Source of the DNA: Methylovorus glucosotrophus
Lineage (GTDB): Bacteria; Pseudomonadota; Gammaproteobacteria; Burkholderiales; Methylophilaceae
Assembly (NCBI RefSeq): GCF_009858335.1
Contig: NZ_VMSE01000001.1
Coordinates: 1,054,001 to 1,118,000, forward strand
DNA: 64,000 nucleotides
Reading direction: 5' to 3'
Under the pieces are notes generated by a model. It had not been told where the DNA came from. It was given only the letters and a program-made list of their open reading frames with translations, and searched no databases. Positions 45,626-54,322 of this stretch are shown piece after piece; position 1 is the first letter of the stretch; the number at the start of each line of letters is the position of its first letter. The position numbers and the translations under genes were made by a program.

Positions 45626-46525
45626 ATGCGTCAAAAAAATGTCACTAAGGCAGTCTTCCCGGTCGCGGGCCTGGGTACGCGTTTTCTGCCGGCTACAAAA
45701 GCCAATCCCAAGGAAATGTTGCCTGTCGTCGACAAGCCATTGATTCAATACGCGGTTGAAGAAGCAGTTGCTGCTGGCATCACCGACCTTATTTTCATTA
45801 CCGGCCGTAACAAGCGCTCCATCTCTGACCACTTCGATATGGCCTATGAGCTTGAAAACGAGCTGGAACGCAATGGCAAGAAGCAATTGCTGTCTGTGGT
45901 GCAGAATATTGTTCCCAAGAATGTGAATTGCATTTACATCCGCCAAAACCAGGCACTGGGCCTGGGCCATGCGGTCAAGCTGGCAAAGCCTGTGGTGAAT
46001 GATGATCCATTTGCCGTGATTCTGGCGGATGACTTGATTGATGCCAAAGTGCCTGTGGTCAAACAAATGGTAGATGCCTACCAGTATTACCGTTGCTCAC
46101 TGCTCGGCGTGCAGGAAGTGCCGCGCGATCAAACCAAGAGCTACGGGATTGTGGCAACACACCCGATGAGCAATGGCATTGAGCAAGTGGCTGGTATCGT
46201 GGAAAAGCCTAAGCCAGAAGAAGCGCCTTCCAACCTGGGTGTGGTCGGCCGTTATATCCTGACGCCCCGTATTTTCCATCATCTGGAAAACCTGCAAGCT
46301 GGTTCCGGTGGCGAGCTGCAATTGACCGATGCGATTGCCAGCTTGCTGAGCGAAGAACAGATTCTGGCATACCGCTTTGAAGGTACGCGTTACGATTGCG
46401 GCTCCAAGTCCGGCTTCCTGGAAGCGACCGTGCGTCTGGGTCTCAAGCACCCTGAGTGCGGCAAGGATCTGCGTGCCTTGCTGGAAGCCATCGCTGCTGA
46501 AGGCCTGGTTGGCAAGAAGAAGTAA
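45626..46525 (+). CDS. galU: UTP-glucose-1-phosphate uridylyltransferase
   Basis: GalU makes UDP-glucose from UTP and glucose-1-phosphate. The 299 residues carry [20 protein letters not shown] then [20 protein letters not shown], the nucleotide-binding start of the family, with [11 protein letters not shown] and the conserved [17 protein letters not shown] and [17 protein letters not shown] toward the end. Family length. A GGGAG ribosome-binding site lies 11 nt upstream of ATG 45626. It is the last gene of the EPS region; the convergent lytic transglycosylase gene ends 10 nt beyond it. Confidence 0.97.
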   Translation: MRQKNVTKAVFPVAGLGTRFLPATKANPKEMLPVVDKPLIQYAVEEAVAAGITDLIFITGRNKRSISDHFDMAYELENELERNGKKQLLSVVQNIVPKNVNCIYIRQNQALGLGHAVKLAKPVVNDDPFAVILADDLIDAKVPVVKQMVDAYQYYRCSLLGVQEVPRDQTKSYGIVATHPMSNGIEQVAGIVEKPKPEEAPSNLGVVGRYILTPRIFHHLENLQAGSGGELQLTDAIASLLSEEQILAYRFEGTRYDCGSKSGFLEATVRLGLKHPECGKDLRALLEAIAAEGLVGKKK

Positions 46526-46534
46526 AAAGATAGC

Positions 46535-47203
46535 TTACCGCTGCGACGTCATGCGGTAACTTTTCAAGGTCGAGGGCGCCAATGTGGTGCCCTCGATGTA
46601 TTTTCGGGGCTGGTTTTGTGGATGTTTTTTTATGGACTTGCCGCTCAGCTTTTCATATTGCGCCATTACCTTGGGCACATACGCCTGGGTTTCTGCATAA
46701 GGCGGAATCTCGTTACCATATTTTTCCACCGCGCCTTCACCCGCGTTGTAGGCCGCAATCGCCAGGTCCAGCCGGCCGGGATATTTCTTCTGCAACAGGC
46801 TGAAATAGCGCGTGCCAGCCTTGAGGTTGGCGCTGACCGAGTTTGCACTATTTTTTACACCAACCCGATTGCCGGTTTCGGGCAATACCTGCATCAAGCC
46901 CATGGCGCCTTTGCTGGAGATGGCATCTTGCCGATAGCCAGACTCCACCGAGATCAGGGCATGCACCAGGCAAGGGTCCAGCCCGGAACTGCGGGCGGCG
47001 GAGAGGATGGATTTGGCATGCGGCTTGGCAGAGAGCGTTTGACGCTGTTGGGCCTGCGCATCGGCAGAGGGCTGCAATTGATAGGGTGTCGTTACGCCGC
47101 AGGGGATGGACTCAGTTGACGCACCATCGCCTGCCCATGCCACAGGCAGGGCTGAGATAAAAAAGGCGGAAACCGCCATGTTTAATCTGCAAATAAATGG
47201 CAT
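46535..47203 (-). CDS. Lytic transglycosylase (SLT domain), exported
   Basis: This 222-residue protein cuts murein glycan strands. A signal peptide (cleavage near AWA|GDG) is followed by a Cys-containing spacer and the SLT domain (about 70-185): DPCLVHALISVESGYRQDAI with the catalytic Glu, SSKGAMGLMQVLPETGNRVG and AIAAYNAGEGAVEKYGNEIP. This is the family-1 soluble transglycosylase pattern. It is divergent from mutS and convergent with galU, with no other gene in its unit. Confidence 0.92.
   Translation of the reverse strand: MPFICRLNMAVSAFFISALPVAWAGDGASTESIPCGVTTPYQLQPSADAQAQQRQTLSAKPHAKSILSAARSSGLDPCLVHALISVESGYRQDAISSKGAMGLMQVLPETGNRVGVKNSANSVSANLKAGTRYFSLLQKKYPGRLDLAIAAYNAGEGAVEKYGNEIPPYAETQAYVPKVMAQYEKLSGKSIKKHPQNQPRKYIEGTTLAPSTLKSYRMTSQR
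46570..46596. terminator. Possible bidirectional terminator hairpin at the 3' end of the SLT gene
   Basis: TCGAGGGCGCC (46570-46580) pairs with GGTGCCCTCGA (46586-46596) around AATGT, an 11-bp stem with one G-T wobble. It lies within the last codons of the SLT gene and just after galU, followed on the plus strand by TGTATTTT. It could end galU transcription, but the T tract is weak. Confidence 0.4.
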
Positions 47204-47306
47204 ACGATTTAAAATATTGCCAGTTCAGAGAGCATGCTTTGCATGTTAACAAGAAAATGCGGCTTTAACAGCGCACTAACTCCGCTACGGAATCACTGCT
47301 CAACCC

Positions 47307-49898
47307 ATGACCACCACTGCTGTCGATACGCCAAGCCCATCTGCTGAAAATCATACGCCCATGATGCGCCAATATCTGGGGATTAAGGCGCAATATCCTG
47401 ACATGCTGCTGTTTTATCGCATGGGCGATTTTTATGAACTGTTCCATGATGATGCCGAGAAAGCCGCCAGGCTGCTGGGCATTACTCTCACCAAGCGTGG
47501 TGCTTCCAATGGCGAGCCCATCCGCATGGCCGGTGTGCCTTATCATGCCGCTGAGCAATACCTGGCCAAGCTGGCCAAACTGGGCGAGGCCGTGGCGATT
47601 TGCGAGCAGATCGGTGACCCTGCCAAGAGCAAAGGTCCGGTAGAGCGGCAAGTCACGCGCATCCTGACGCCAGGCACCCTCACCGATAGTGCCTTGCTGG
47701 ATGACACTCGCGATAATCTGCTGGTCGCCGTATCGGCCGGGGAGGGCATTGTCGGCCTTGCCCGCATTAACCTTGCAGCCGGGCAACTTGTGCTCACCGA
47801 AGTTGCCCCCGGTCTGCTGGCGCAGGAGCTGGAGCGTATTTCTCCTGCTGAATTGCTGCTGGCCGATGGTTACCAGCATCCCAGCATTGAAGCGCTGAAA
47901 TGCCCGAAAAAACGCCTGGCGCCATGGCAATTTGATCTCGACTCCGCCACGCAATTGCTCACGCAACAATTCAATACGCATGACCTCGCTGGCTTTGGCT
48001 GTGCCGACCTCACCCAGGCCATCTCGGCCGCAGGGGCGTTGCTGGATTACGTGCGGCACACACAGCGCAGCAGTCTGCCGCACATTAATGCCTTGTCGGT
48101 GGAGCAGAGCGGCGAATATATTCAGTTTGATGCCGCGAGCCGTCGCAATCTTGAGATAGACCAAACCCTGCGTGGCGAACCCGCGCCCACCCTGTATTCA
48201 CTGCTGAATACCTGCCGCACCGCCATGGGCGCACGCTTGCTACGGCACTGGCTGCATCATCCACTGCGGGATCATGCGGCGATACAGGCACGTCTGGAGG
48301 CCGTTGCTGCGCTATTGCAAGGCGATGCTCTGCAAGCCCCCCGGCGCCTGCTCAACAACATTGGCGATATGGAACGCATTACCGCGCGCGTGGCCTTGAA
48401 AAGCGCGCGTCCACGCGATCTTTCCGGCCTGCGCGATAGCCTGCAGCAATTACCGGAACTTCAGCAGTCTCTGGCAGGCTTGCCATCCGCACTATTGCAG
48501 CAGGCGATGGCCTTGCTGCAGCCGCCCGCTGAGGTGACATCCTTGCTTGCTGCAGCCATACGTCCCGAGCCCTCATCCGTGCTGCGTGAGGGCGGGGTGA
48601 TAGCCGATGGCTATGATGCAGAGCTGGATGAGCTGCGTGGCATACAAACCAATTGTGGTGAATTCCTGCTCAAATTTGAGGCAGAAGAACGCGCCCGCAC
48701 CGGCTTGACCAACCTCAAGGTGGAATACAACAGCGTGCATGGCTTTTACATTGAAATCAGCCGCGCGCAGGCCGAGCATGCCCCTGCCGAATACCGCCGC
48801 CGGCAGACGCTCAAAAACGCCGAGCGTTTTATTACGCCCGAGCTCAAGACCTTTGAAGACAAAGTGCTCTCCGCCAATGAACGTGCGCTGGCACGCGAAA
48901 AAGCGCTGTATGACGCTTTGCTTGATGCGCTGGCTCCCTATATTCAAGCCCTGCAAGCCAATGCCCACGCCGTGGCCCAGCTGGATGTCATCGCCACCTT
49001 TGCCGAGCGTGCCCAGGCACTGAACTACGTGCAACCCGAATTTACCGCTGAAGCGGGTATTCAGATCACCGCTGGCCGTCACCCAGTGGTGGAGCAACTG
49101 GCGCAACCCTTTATCGCCAACGATGTGCAGCTCACGCCATATCGGCAGTTGCTGCTGATCACCGGCCCCAATATGGGCGGTAAATCGACCTATATGCGGC
49201 AGACAGCCCTGATTGTGCTGCTGGCGCATTGCGGTTGCTTTGTCCCCGCCAAGGCCGCGCGTATCGGGCAAGTGGATCGCATCTTTACCCGCATAGGCGC
49301 TTCGGATGACCTGGCCGGTGGTCGCTCGACCTTCATGGTGGAAATGACCGAAACCGCCAACATCCTGCATAACGCCACCGAGCACAGCCTGGTCTTGCTG
49401 GATGAAATCGGGCGAGGCACCTCGACGTTCGACGGCCTCTCGCTGGCCTGGGCCGTCGCCCGCCAACTGCTGGAGCGCAATCGCAGCTACACTTTGTTTG
49501 CTACTCATTACTTTGAGTTGACGCGGCTCGTGGAAGATTTCAAGCAAGCCGCCAATGTGCATCTGGATGCGGTAGAACATGGCAATGGCATCGTCTTCCT
49601 GCACGCCGTGCAAGAAGGTTCAGCCAGCCAGAGTTACGGTCTGCAAGTCGCCCAACTGGCGGGTATTCCACGCTCCGTTGTCAATGCAGCCAAACGCAAA
49701 CTGGTGCAACTTGAGCAGCAGAATATACAGGCAGGCCCGCAAAGCGATATGTTCAGCCAGCAGGCTGCCGCCGAGCCTCATGTGGAAGTATCGCCCGCAC
49801 TGGCTGAACTGGAGCGCCTTGATCCTGATGATCTGACGCCCAAGCAGGCGCTGGAGGCTTTATACAAACTGCGCGCATTATTACAAGGCAGTCATTAG
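47307..49898 (+). CDS. mutS: MutS, DNA mismatch recognition ATPase
   Basis: MutS binds mismatches and small loops and recruits MutL. The 863 residues show the whole family architecture: the mismatch-binding domain with the conserved Phe-x-Glu in [20 protein letters not shown] (about 35-55), connector and lever domains, and the C-terminal ATPase with Walker [21 protein letters not shown], the signature loop, Walker [21 protein letters not shown] and FATHYFELT. The length is typical. It stands alone between the divergent SLT gene and the acyltransferase. Confidence 0.97.
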   Translation: MTTTAVDTPSPSAENHTPMMRQYLGIKAQYPDMLLFYRMGDFYELFHDDAEKAARLLGITLTKRGASNGEPIRMAGVPYHAAEQYLAKLAKLGEAVAICEQIGDPAKSKGPVERQVTRILTPGTLTDSALLDDTRDNLLVAVSAGEGIVGLARINLAAGQLVLTEVAPGLLAQELERISPAELLLADGYQHPSIEALKCPKKRLAPWQFDLDSATQLLTQQFNTHDLAGFGCADLTQAISAAGALLDYVRHTQRSSLPHINALSVEQSGEYIQFDAASRRNLEIDQTLRGEPAPTLYSLLNTCRTAMGARLLRHWLHHPLRDHAAIQARLEAVAALLQGDALQAPRRLLNNIGDMERITARVALKSARPRDLSGLRDSLQQLPELQQSLAGLPSALLQQAMALLQPPAEVTSLLAAAIRPEPSSVLREGGVIADGYDAELDELRGIQTNCGEFLLKFEAEERARTGLTNLKVEYNSVHGFYIEISRAQAEHAPAEYRRRQTLKNAERFITPELKTFEDKVLSANERALAREKALYDALLDALAPYIQALQANAHAVAQLDVIATFAERAQALNYVQPEFTAEAGIQITAGRHPVVEQLAQPFIANDVQLTPYRQLLLITGPNMGGKSTYMRQTALIVLLAHCGCFVPAKAARIGQVDRIFTRIGASDDLAGGRSTFMVEMTETANILHNATEHSLVLLDEIGRGTSTFDGLSLAWAVARQLLERNRSYTLFATHYFELTRLVEDFKQAANVHLDAVEHGNGIVFLHAVQEGSASQSYGLQVAQLAGIPRSVVNAAKRKLVQLEQQNIQAGPQSDMFSQQAAAEPHVEVSPALAELERLDPDDLTPKQALEALYKLRALLQGSH

Positions 49899-50065
49899 TG
49901 CTTTGTACCTATTAACAAGGCTTCTCATCTCAGATACCCTCATCAGCGGCTACTTTTCTGCCGGGATTTCCTGAAGATGCGCTGCGTTCAAGGTATGTTA
50001 ATTGCTTGCCTCAACGGCATGCTGGTGCCCATAAAAATTGCTTAATAGGGACGTTTAGGTTGTTT

Positions 50066-52024
50066 ATGAAATTATTCAGTTGGGTAAGTCCGCTATCGAG
50101 CGAAAAAAATTACCGCCCAGACATTGATGGATTACGAGCAGTTGCCGTTTTATTAGTGGTTCTGTTTCACGGATTTCCGATCCACTTTCCAGGGGGATTT
50201 ATTGGGGTTGATGTCTTCTTTGTCATCTCCGGATTTTTGATCTCATCCATTATTTTTGCGCATATGCAGAGCAATAAATTCACCTTGCTCGACTTTTACC
50301 GCAAGCGTATCAACCGCATATTTCCTGCCCTGATACTGGTGTTTATTGTCTGTTTGATTGCATCCAAATGGATACTGTTTCGCGAGGAGCAGGTCGACTT
50401 CAATAAAGCATTGTTTTTCTCGACCTCCTTTCTTGCCAATATTTACCTCCTAACCAAATCCAACTACTTTGACGCCTCGTCAGAAACCAATCCGCTGCTG
50501 CATATGTGGTCGTTGGGGGTCGAGGAGCAGTTCTACATTCTCTGGCCTCTGTTATTGATGCTGCTGTGGAAAATGCATCATCGCAAGGTGTTGGCGGTGA
50601 TCGGGCTGATCGCCCTGATCTCTTTTGCCCTTTGCCTCGATATGGTGGCGAGAAATCAGACGCTGGCGTTTTACATGCCCATCACGCGCTTCTGGGAGTT
50701 GGCGATAGGCTCTTTATTCGCCTATTACCTGCATCAGGAAAATCGGAAGGGTTTTCGCCTGGCATTTTCGCGACTGGAGACCTCGACCTGGCGGCATCCT
50801 GTTTCCATTCTGGGTATTGGGCTGATTGTGTTCGGCGTTTTTCATCTGAGCACGGCCAGCACCTTCCCCGGGGTTAATGCCTTGATTCCTGTGATTGGCT
50901 CCATGTGCATCATCCTGGCCGGCAAAGATGCCCTCTTTAATAAATTCGTGCTGTCCAATCGGGCCATGGTATTTATCGGTGCCATCAGCTTTCCGTTTTA
51001 TCTGTGGCATTGGCCCATTCTGTCGTTCCTGCAGATTCAATTGGGTCCTTTATCCCGTGAGATAAGAATGACGGCGGTTGCCGTCAGCCTGCTATTGGCG
51101 ATCCTGACTTATTTTATGGTGGAAAAGCCGGTACGTTTTTCCATCAAGTCACAGAAAAAATCGCTGATTCTTTTTCTGATCATGGTGGCGGTTGCGCTTT
51201 ATGCCGTGATGGACTGGGTCAGCATCAATAGTCAGCCGCTGACGAAACAAGATGTATTTTTACGCAATTACAAAAACTACGTCTCGGAACACAAGCTGAG
51301 TGATCTGTATCGAACAGACTGCAGTCTGATCAATCTCAATGGCAGTATCCGTAATGAAATGCCCGCCAGTTGCATCACGCCGACACAAGCCAAGTCCGTG
51401 TTCATCTGGGGAGACTCGCACGCCCAGCATCTCTATTACGGATTGCGAAAAACGCTTCCTGAGAATGTTTCCCTGCTGCAGGTAGCATCGTATGGCTGCG
51501 CGCCTTCGATTACGCCCCACGGAAAACTGAATTGTGATAATGCCAATGCCCGTGCTTTGGATGCGATCAAGCAGGTCAAGCCTGATATTGTTCTGTTGGC
51601 GCAACGTGATCATCACGAAAGCAACGATTTTGCAGCGACCGCCGAGTACCTAAAAAATGCAGGCGTGAAGCATGTAGTTTTGTTGGGGCCAGTACCACAG
51701 TGGACAGAAAATCTCTCCCGTATCTACGCACAGCACTATCTGGATAGCAAACCCCGCTACCTGGGCAATTATCTGAACGAGGATATCTTCAAGACGGATC
51801 GCTATCTGCAGGACAAATATCAGAAAAGCGATGTGCTGACGTATGTATCAGCGACCGCCGGTCTGTGCCAAGGCAAAAAATGCATGACATATTTCCCCAC
51901 TGCGGAAGGCTATGAACTGACCACGTTTGATTATGGACACCTGACCCTGGAAACATCTCGCTATGTGGCGGAGACTTTATTGGTCCCCACCATTCAGGCG
52001 CTGGAGAACACAAACACTAACTAG
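50066..52024 (+). CDS. Acyltransferase 3 with C-terminal SGNH domain (OafA/YrhL type)
   Basis: This 652-residue membrane protein O-acetylates surface polysaccharides. The N-terminal half (about 15-370) is an acyltransferase-3 domain with about ten helices: YRPDIDGLRAVAVLLVVLFH, FPGGFIGVDVFFVISGFLIS, YRKRINRIFPALILVFIVCL and LLHMWSLGVEEQFYILWPLL. The C-terminal half (about 410-640) is a periplasmic SGNH-hydrolase-like domain with FIWGDSHAQHLYYG as the Ser block and DYGHLTLETS with the Asp-x-x-His pair. It probably acetylates the EPS or LPS. ATG 50066 is chosen as the family start; the frame continues 20 codons upstream without support. Its TAG overlaps the arsC stop. Confidence 0.9.
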   Translation: MKLFSWVSPLSSEKNYRPDIDGLRAVAVLLVVLFHGFPIHFPGGFIGVDVFFVISGFLISSIIFAHMQSNKFTLLDFYRKRINRIFPALILVFIVCLIASKWILFREEQVDFNKALFFSTSFLANIYLLTKSNYFDASSETNPLLHMWSLGVEEQFYILWPLLLMLLWKMHHRKVLAVIGLIALISFALCLDMVARNQTLAFYMPITRFWELAIGSLFAYYLHQENRKGFRLAFSRLETSTWRHPVSILGIGLIVFGVFHLSTASTFPGVNALIPVIGSMCIILAGKDALFNKFVLSNRAMVFIGAISFPFYLWHWPILSFLQIQLGPLSREIRMTAVAVSLLLAILTYFMVEKPVRFSIKSQKKSLILFLIMVAVALYAVMDWVSINSQPLTKQDVFLRNYKNYVSEHKLSDLYRTDCSLINLNGSIRNEMPASCITPTQAKSVFIWGDSHAQHLYYGLRKTLPENVSLLQVASYGCAPSITPHGKLNCDNANARALDAIKQVKPDIVLLAQRDHHESNDFAATAEYLKNAGVKHVVLLGPVPQWTENLSRIYAQHYLDSKPRYLGNYLNEDIFKTDRYLQDKYQKSDVLTYVSATAGLCQGKKCMTYFPTAEGYELTTFDYGHLTLETSRYVAETLLVPTIQALENTNTN

Positions 52025-52383
52025 CTATTGGCTGGCAGGATTTCAAGCACTTTTTCGGCGGGGCGGCAAAGACGGGTGCCGAGCGGCGTGACGACGATAG
52101 GCCGGTTGATCAGTACCGGATGGGCCAGCATCGCGTCCAGTAGAGCCTCGTCGCTCAAGTCCGGATCCTCCAGCCCCAATTCCTGATAGATGGCTTCATT
52201 GCTGCGTAGCAGGTCGCGCGCTTCAAGCCGGGCATCCCGCATTAATTTCTCAAGCGTTAATCTGTCAGGAGGCGTTTTTAAATATTCAACAATAGCGGGC
52301 TCTGCGCCGCTCTGCAAAATAAGCTCAAGCGCCTCGCGGGATTTGCTGCAACGAGGGTTGTGGTAAATGGTGATGTGAGACAT
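52021..52383 (-). CDS. arsC: ArsC-type glutaredoxin-dependent arsenate reductase
   Basis: ArsC reduces arsenate to arsenite with glutathione and glutaredoxin. The 120 residues have the thioredoxin-fold start SHITIYHNPRCSKSREALEL with the catalytic Cys12, the conserved Arg/Pro region YLKTPPDRLTLEKLM and the NRPIVVTPLG block with the cis-Pro and Arg. Length fits plasmid- and chromosome-type ArsC. ATG 52383 is used; GGAG lies 9 nt upstream, and a longer frame to 52428 is less convincing. The ars repressor and pump are not in the window. Confidence 0.93.
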   Translation of the reverse strand: MSHITIYHNPRCSKSREALELILQSGAEPAIVEYLKTPPDRLTLEKLMRDARLEARDLLRSNEAIYQELGLEDPDLSDEALLDAMLAHPVLINRPIVVTPLGTRLCRPAEKVLEILPANS

Positions 52384-52529
52384 GCAGATATGCTCCAGAT
52401 GTTTAGATTTGAATATAAGGGCTGCCAAGCAATTTCAATATGCAATATTTAATTCTGCTGAAGAACTAGATATGTTAGAAGTAAAAACACTCATATCTGG
52501 AATACAAAGAAAACACCTCTGGGGGTAAT

Positions 52530-53684
52530 ATGTCAACAAAAAATGACGTCAATAACTTACAACATTTGCCATGGTTAGATGGTTTGAGAGGTATCGCTGC
52601 ACTTTGGGTGATGTTATCTCATATACAGATTCTTTCTGGATTAAGATCGTTGCCTGTGCTGTCTTGGGGGAATGTTGCTGTTGATTTATTTATGATGTTG
52701 TCAGGGTTCCTAATGGCTCATCATTATGTTTTGAGGCAAGACAAAGAGCCATGGAATAAAAAAAATACTGCTTTTACTTTCTGGATAAGGAGATTTTTCC
52801 GGATTGCCCCACTGTATTATGTTCTTTTAATAGCTGCATTTTTGTTTGGACCTCAACTTGGTGATTTTCGAGACAATATAGCAGCTTTATGGCCTAGCAC
52901 TGCTACTGATCCTGATAGATATAATGACCAAACCTCTATAAACCTCATTACCCATATTAGTTTTGTATTTGGATTGCTCCCTGACTTTTCATTCCGCACA
53001 GCTTTGCCAGATTGGTCCATAGGTCTGGAGATGTTATTTTATTTGGTTTTTCCACTTGTAATGTATGCAATGGGAAAATTTGGGACTCTCAAGGTAACAC
53101 TTATACTCGTTATTTTATGTGTAATGACGCAAATAGTATTTTCTGAATATGTACACTCCTTCCCAATGCCATCTTTTCTTCCACTTAAATTAAATATATT
53201 TATGGCTGGTATATGGATGGCCATAGGCCGGTCAAGGCACCAAATGAATTTGGCGATGTTGGTTGCGATAGCTCTATGTTTCGTTTCTCTAGTAAATTCG
53301 CCTATATATGTTGTTTTATCTCAATCATTATTAATTATTTCTTTATTCTTTCTGATGAATGATGGTTCTTTAAATATAGCAAATAATTTCCCCCATTCAG
53401 TGGAAAGACTGAGACGTATACTTTCTTCTAAGTTTGCTGTATTTCTGGGTGATACTTCCTATGCGGTTTATTTATTACATCTTATGATTGTGCTACCTAT
53501 CGCCGGAACTCTTGCTGCCCAGGAAGGTTTTGGCGATCTGAACCAATATTTAAGATTTTTTATGATTGCAGTGCCTGTGCTACCTCTAACTTATTTCATA
53601 GCATGGGTTTTATACAACGCAATAGAGAAAAACGGCATTAATTTGGGGAAACGATTGCTTAAGACGTCTTTTCTAAAATCTTAA
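52530..53684 (+). CDS. Acyltransferase 3 family membrane protein
   Basis: This 384-residue membrane acyltransferase has LPWLDGLRGIAALWVMLSHI, NVAVDLFMMLSGFLMAHHYV, FWIRRFFRIAPLYYVLLIAA and DWSIGLEMLFYLVFPLVMYA, the four N-terminal signature blocks, and some ten helices but no SGNH domain. It probably acetylates or succinylates surface sugars. Its codons are much more AT-rich than mutS or the upstream acyltransferase (many TTA, ATA and AAT), which suggests recent transfer. A GGGGG ribosome-binding site precedes ATG 52530. Confidence 0.88.
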   Translation: MSTKNDVNNLQHLPWLDGLRGIAALWVMLSHIQILSGLRSLPVLSWGNVAVDLFMMLSGFLMAHHYVLRQDKEPWNKKNTAFTFWIRRFFRIAPLYYVLLIAAFLFGPQLGDFRDNIAALWPSTATDPDRYNDQTSINLITHISFVFGLLPDFSFRTALPDWSIGLEMLFYLVFPLVMYAMGKFGTLKVTLILVILCVMTQIVFSEYVHSFPMPSFLPLKLNIFMAGIWMAIGRSRHQMNLAMLVAIALCFVSLVNSPIYVVLSQSLLIISLFFLMNDGSLNIANNFPHSVERLRRILSSKFAVFLGDTSYAVYLLHLMIVLPIAGTLAAQEGFGDLNQYLRFFMIAVPVLPLTYFIAWVLYNAIEKNGINLGKRLLKTSFLKS

Positions 53685-53809
53685 TACTAAGACTGTTAGG
53701 AGCCGAGTGCTCATCCATGGCATAAGGCGGCGGGTTGTAACCGCCTATGTTTACTGGAATCGGTAAACCGGGGATACTTGTACCCTTACTCCGATTGGAA
53801 ATCCTATCT

Positions 53810-54322
53810 ATGTCTTTGAATTTTTACGATGCCTCTATCCCCTTGCTTGTGCGCGGCCTGCATAATTTGAGTGCCATACTGGCAAAGGGGAAAAGTTACG
53901 CCGAAGCGCGCGCGATTGAGCCATCTGTTCTGGTGGGGTCGCGGCTGGCACCAGATATGTTCCCTTTGTCGCGTCAAATTCAGATTGCCACGGATACGGC
54001 AAAAGGATGTGCAGCGAGGCTGGCTGGACTTGAGATTCCCGCTTATGAAGATACAGAAGCCACGTTTGACGAGCTAGAACAACGCATTGCCAAAACATTG
54101 GCATTTCTTGAAACCATCACGCCTCAGCATCTGGAAGGGGCAGCGCAGCGGGAGATTCAACTCAAGCTGCGGGGACGTGAGGTGACATTTACAGCGCAGG
54201 CGTATCTTTTCACCTTTGTGCTGCCAAACTTTTATTTCCATATCACAACGGCGTACGGCATTTTGAGGCACAACGGGGTCGAGCTTGGCAAGTCGGACTA
54301 TCTGGGCAATTTGCTCGGTTAA
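53810..54322 (+). CDS. DUF1993 family protein
   Basis: This 170-residue cytoplasmic protein has the DUF1993 features: SIPLLVRGLHNLSAILAKGK near the N-terminus, LAPDMFPLSRQIQIATDTAK and LPNFYFHITTAYGILRHNGV (with the conserved PNFxFHxxTAYxILR block) before the end. The family is mostly alpha-helical and related to DinB-like four-helix proteins; function is unknown. ATG 53810 (MSLNFYDAS) is the family start, and an upstream ATG at 53747 lacks support. Its stop overlaps the convergent xoxF stop by 2 nt. Confidence 0.85.
   Translation: MSLNFYDASIPLLVRGLHNLSAILAKGKSYAEARAIEPSVLVGSRLAPDMFPLSRQIQIATDTAKGCAARLAGLEIPAYEDTEATFDELEQRIAKTLAFLETITPQHLEGAAQREIQLKLRGREVTFTAQAYLFTFVLPNFYFHITTAYGILRHNGVELGKSDYLGNLLG

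Noticed and set aside
48573-49613. 346-residue frame opposite mutS
   Set aside because: Antisense of the conserved MutS ATPase region.
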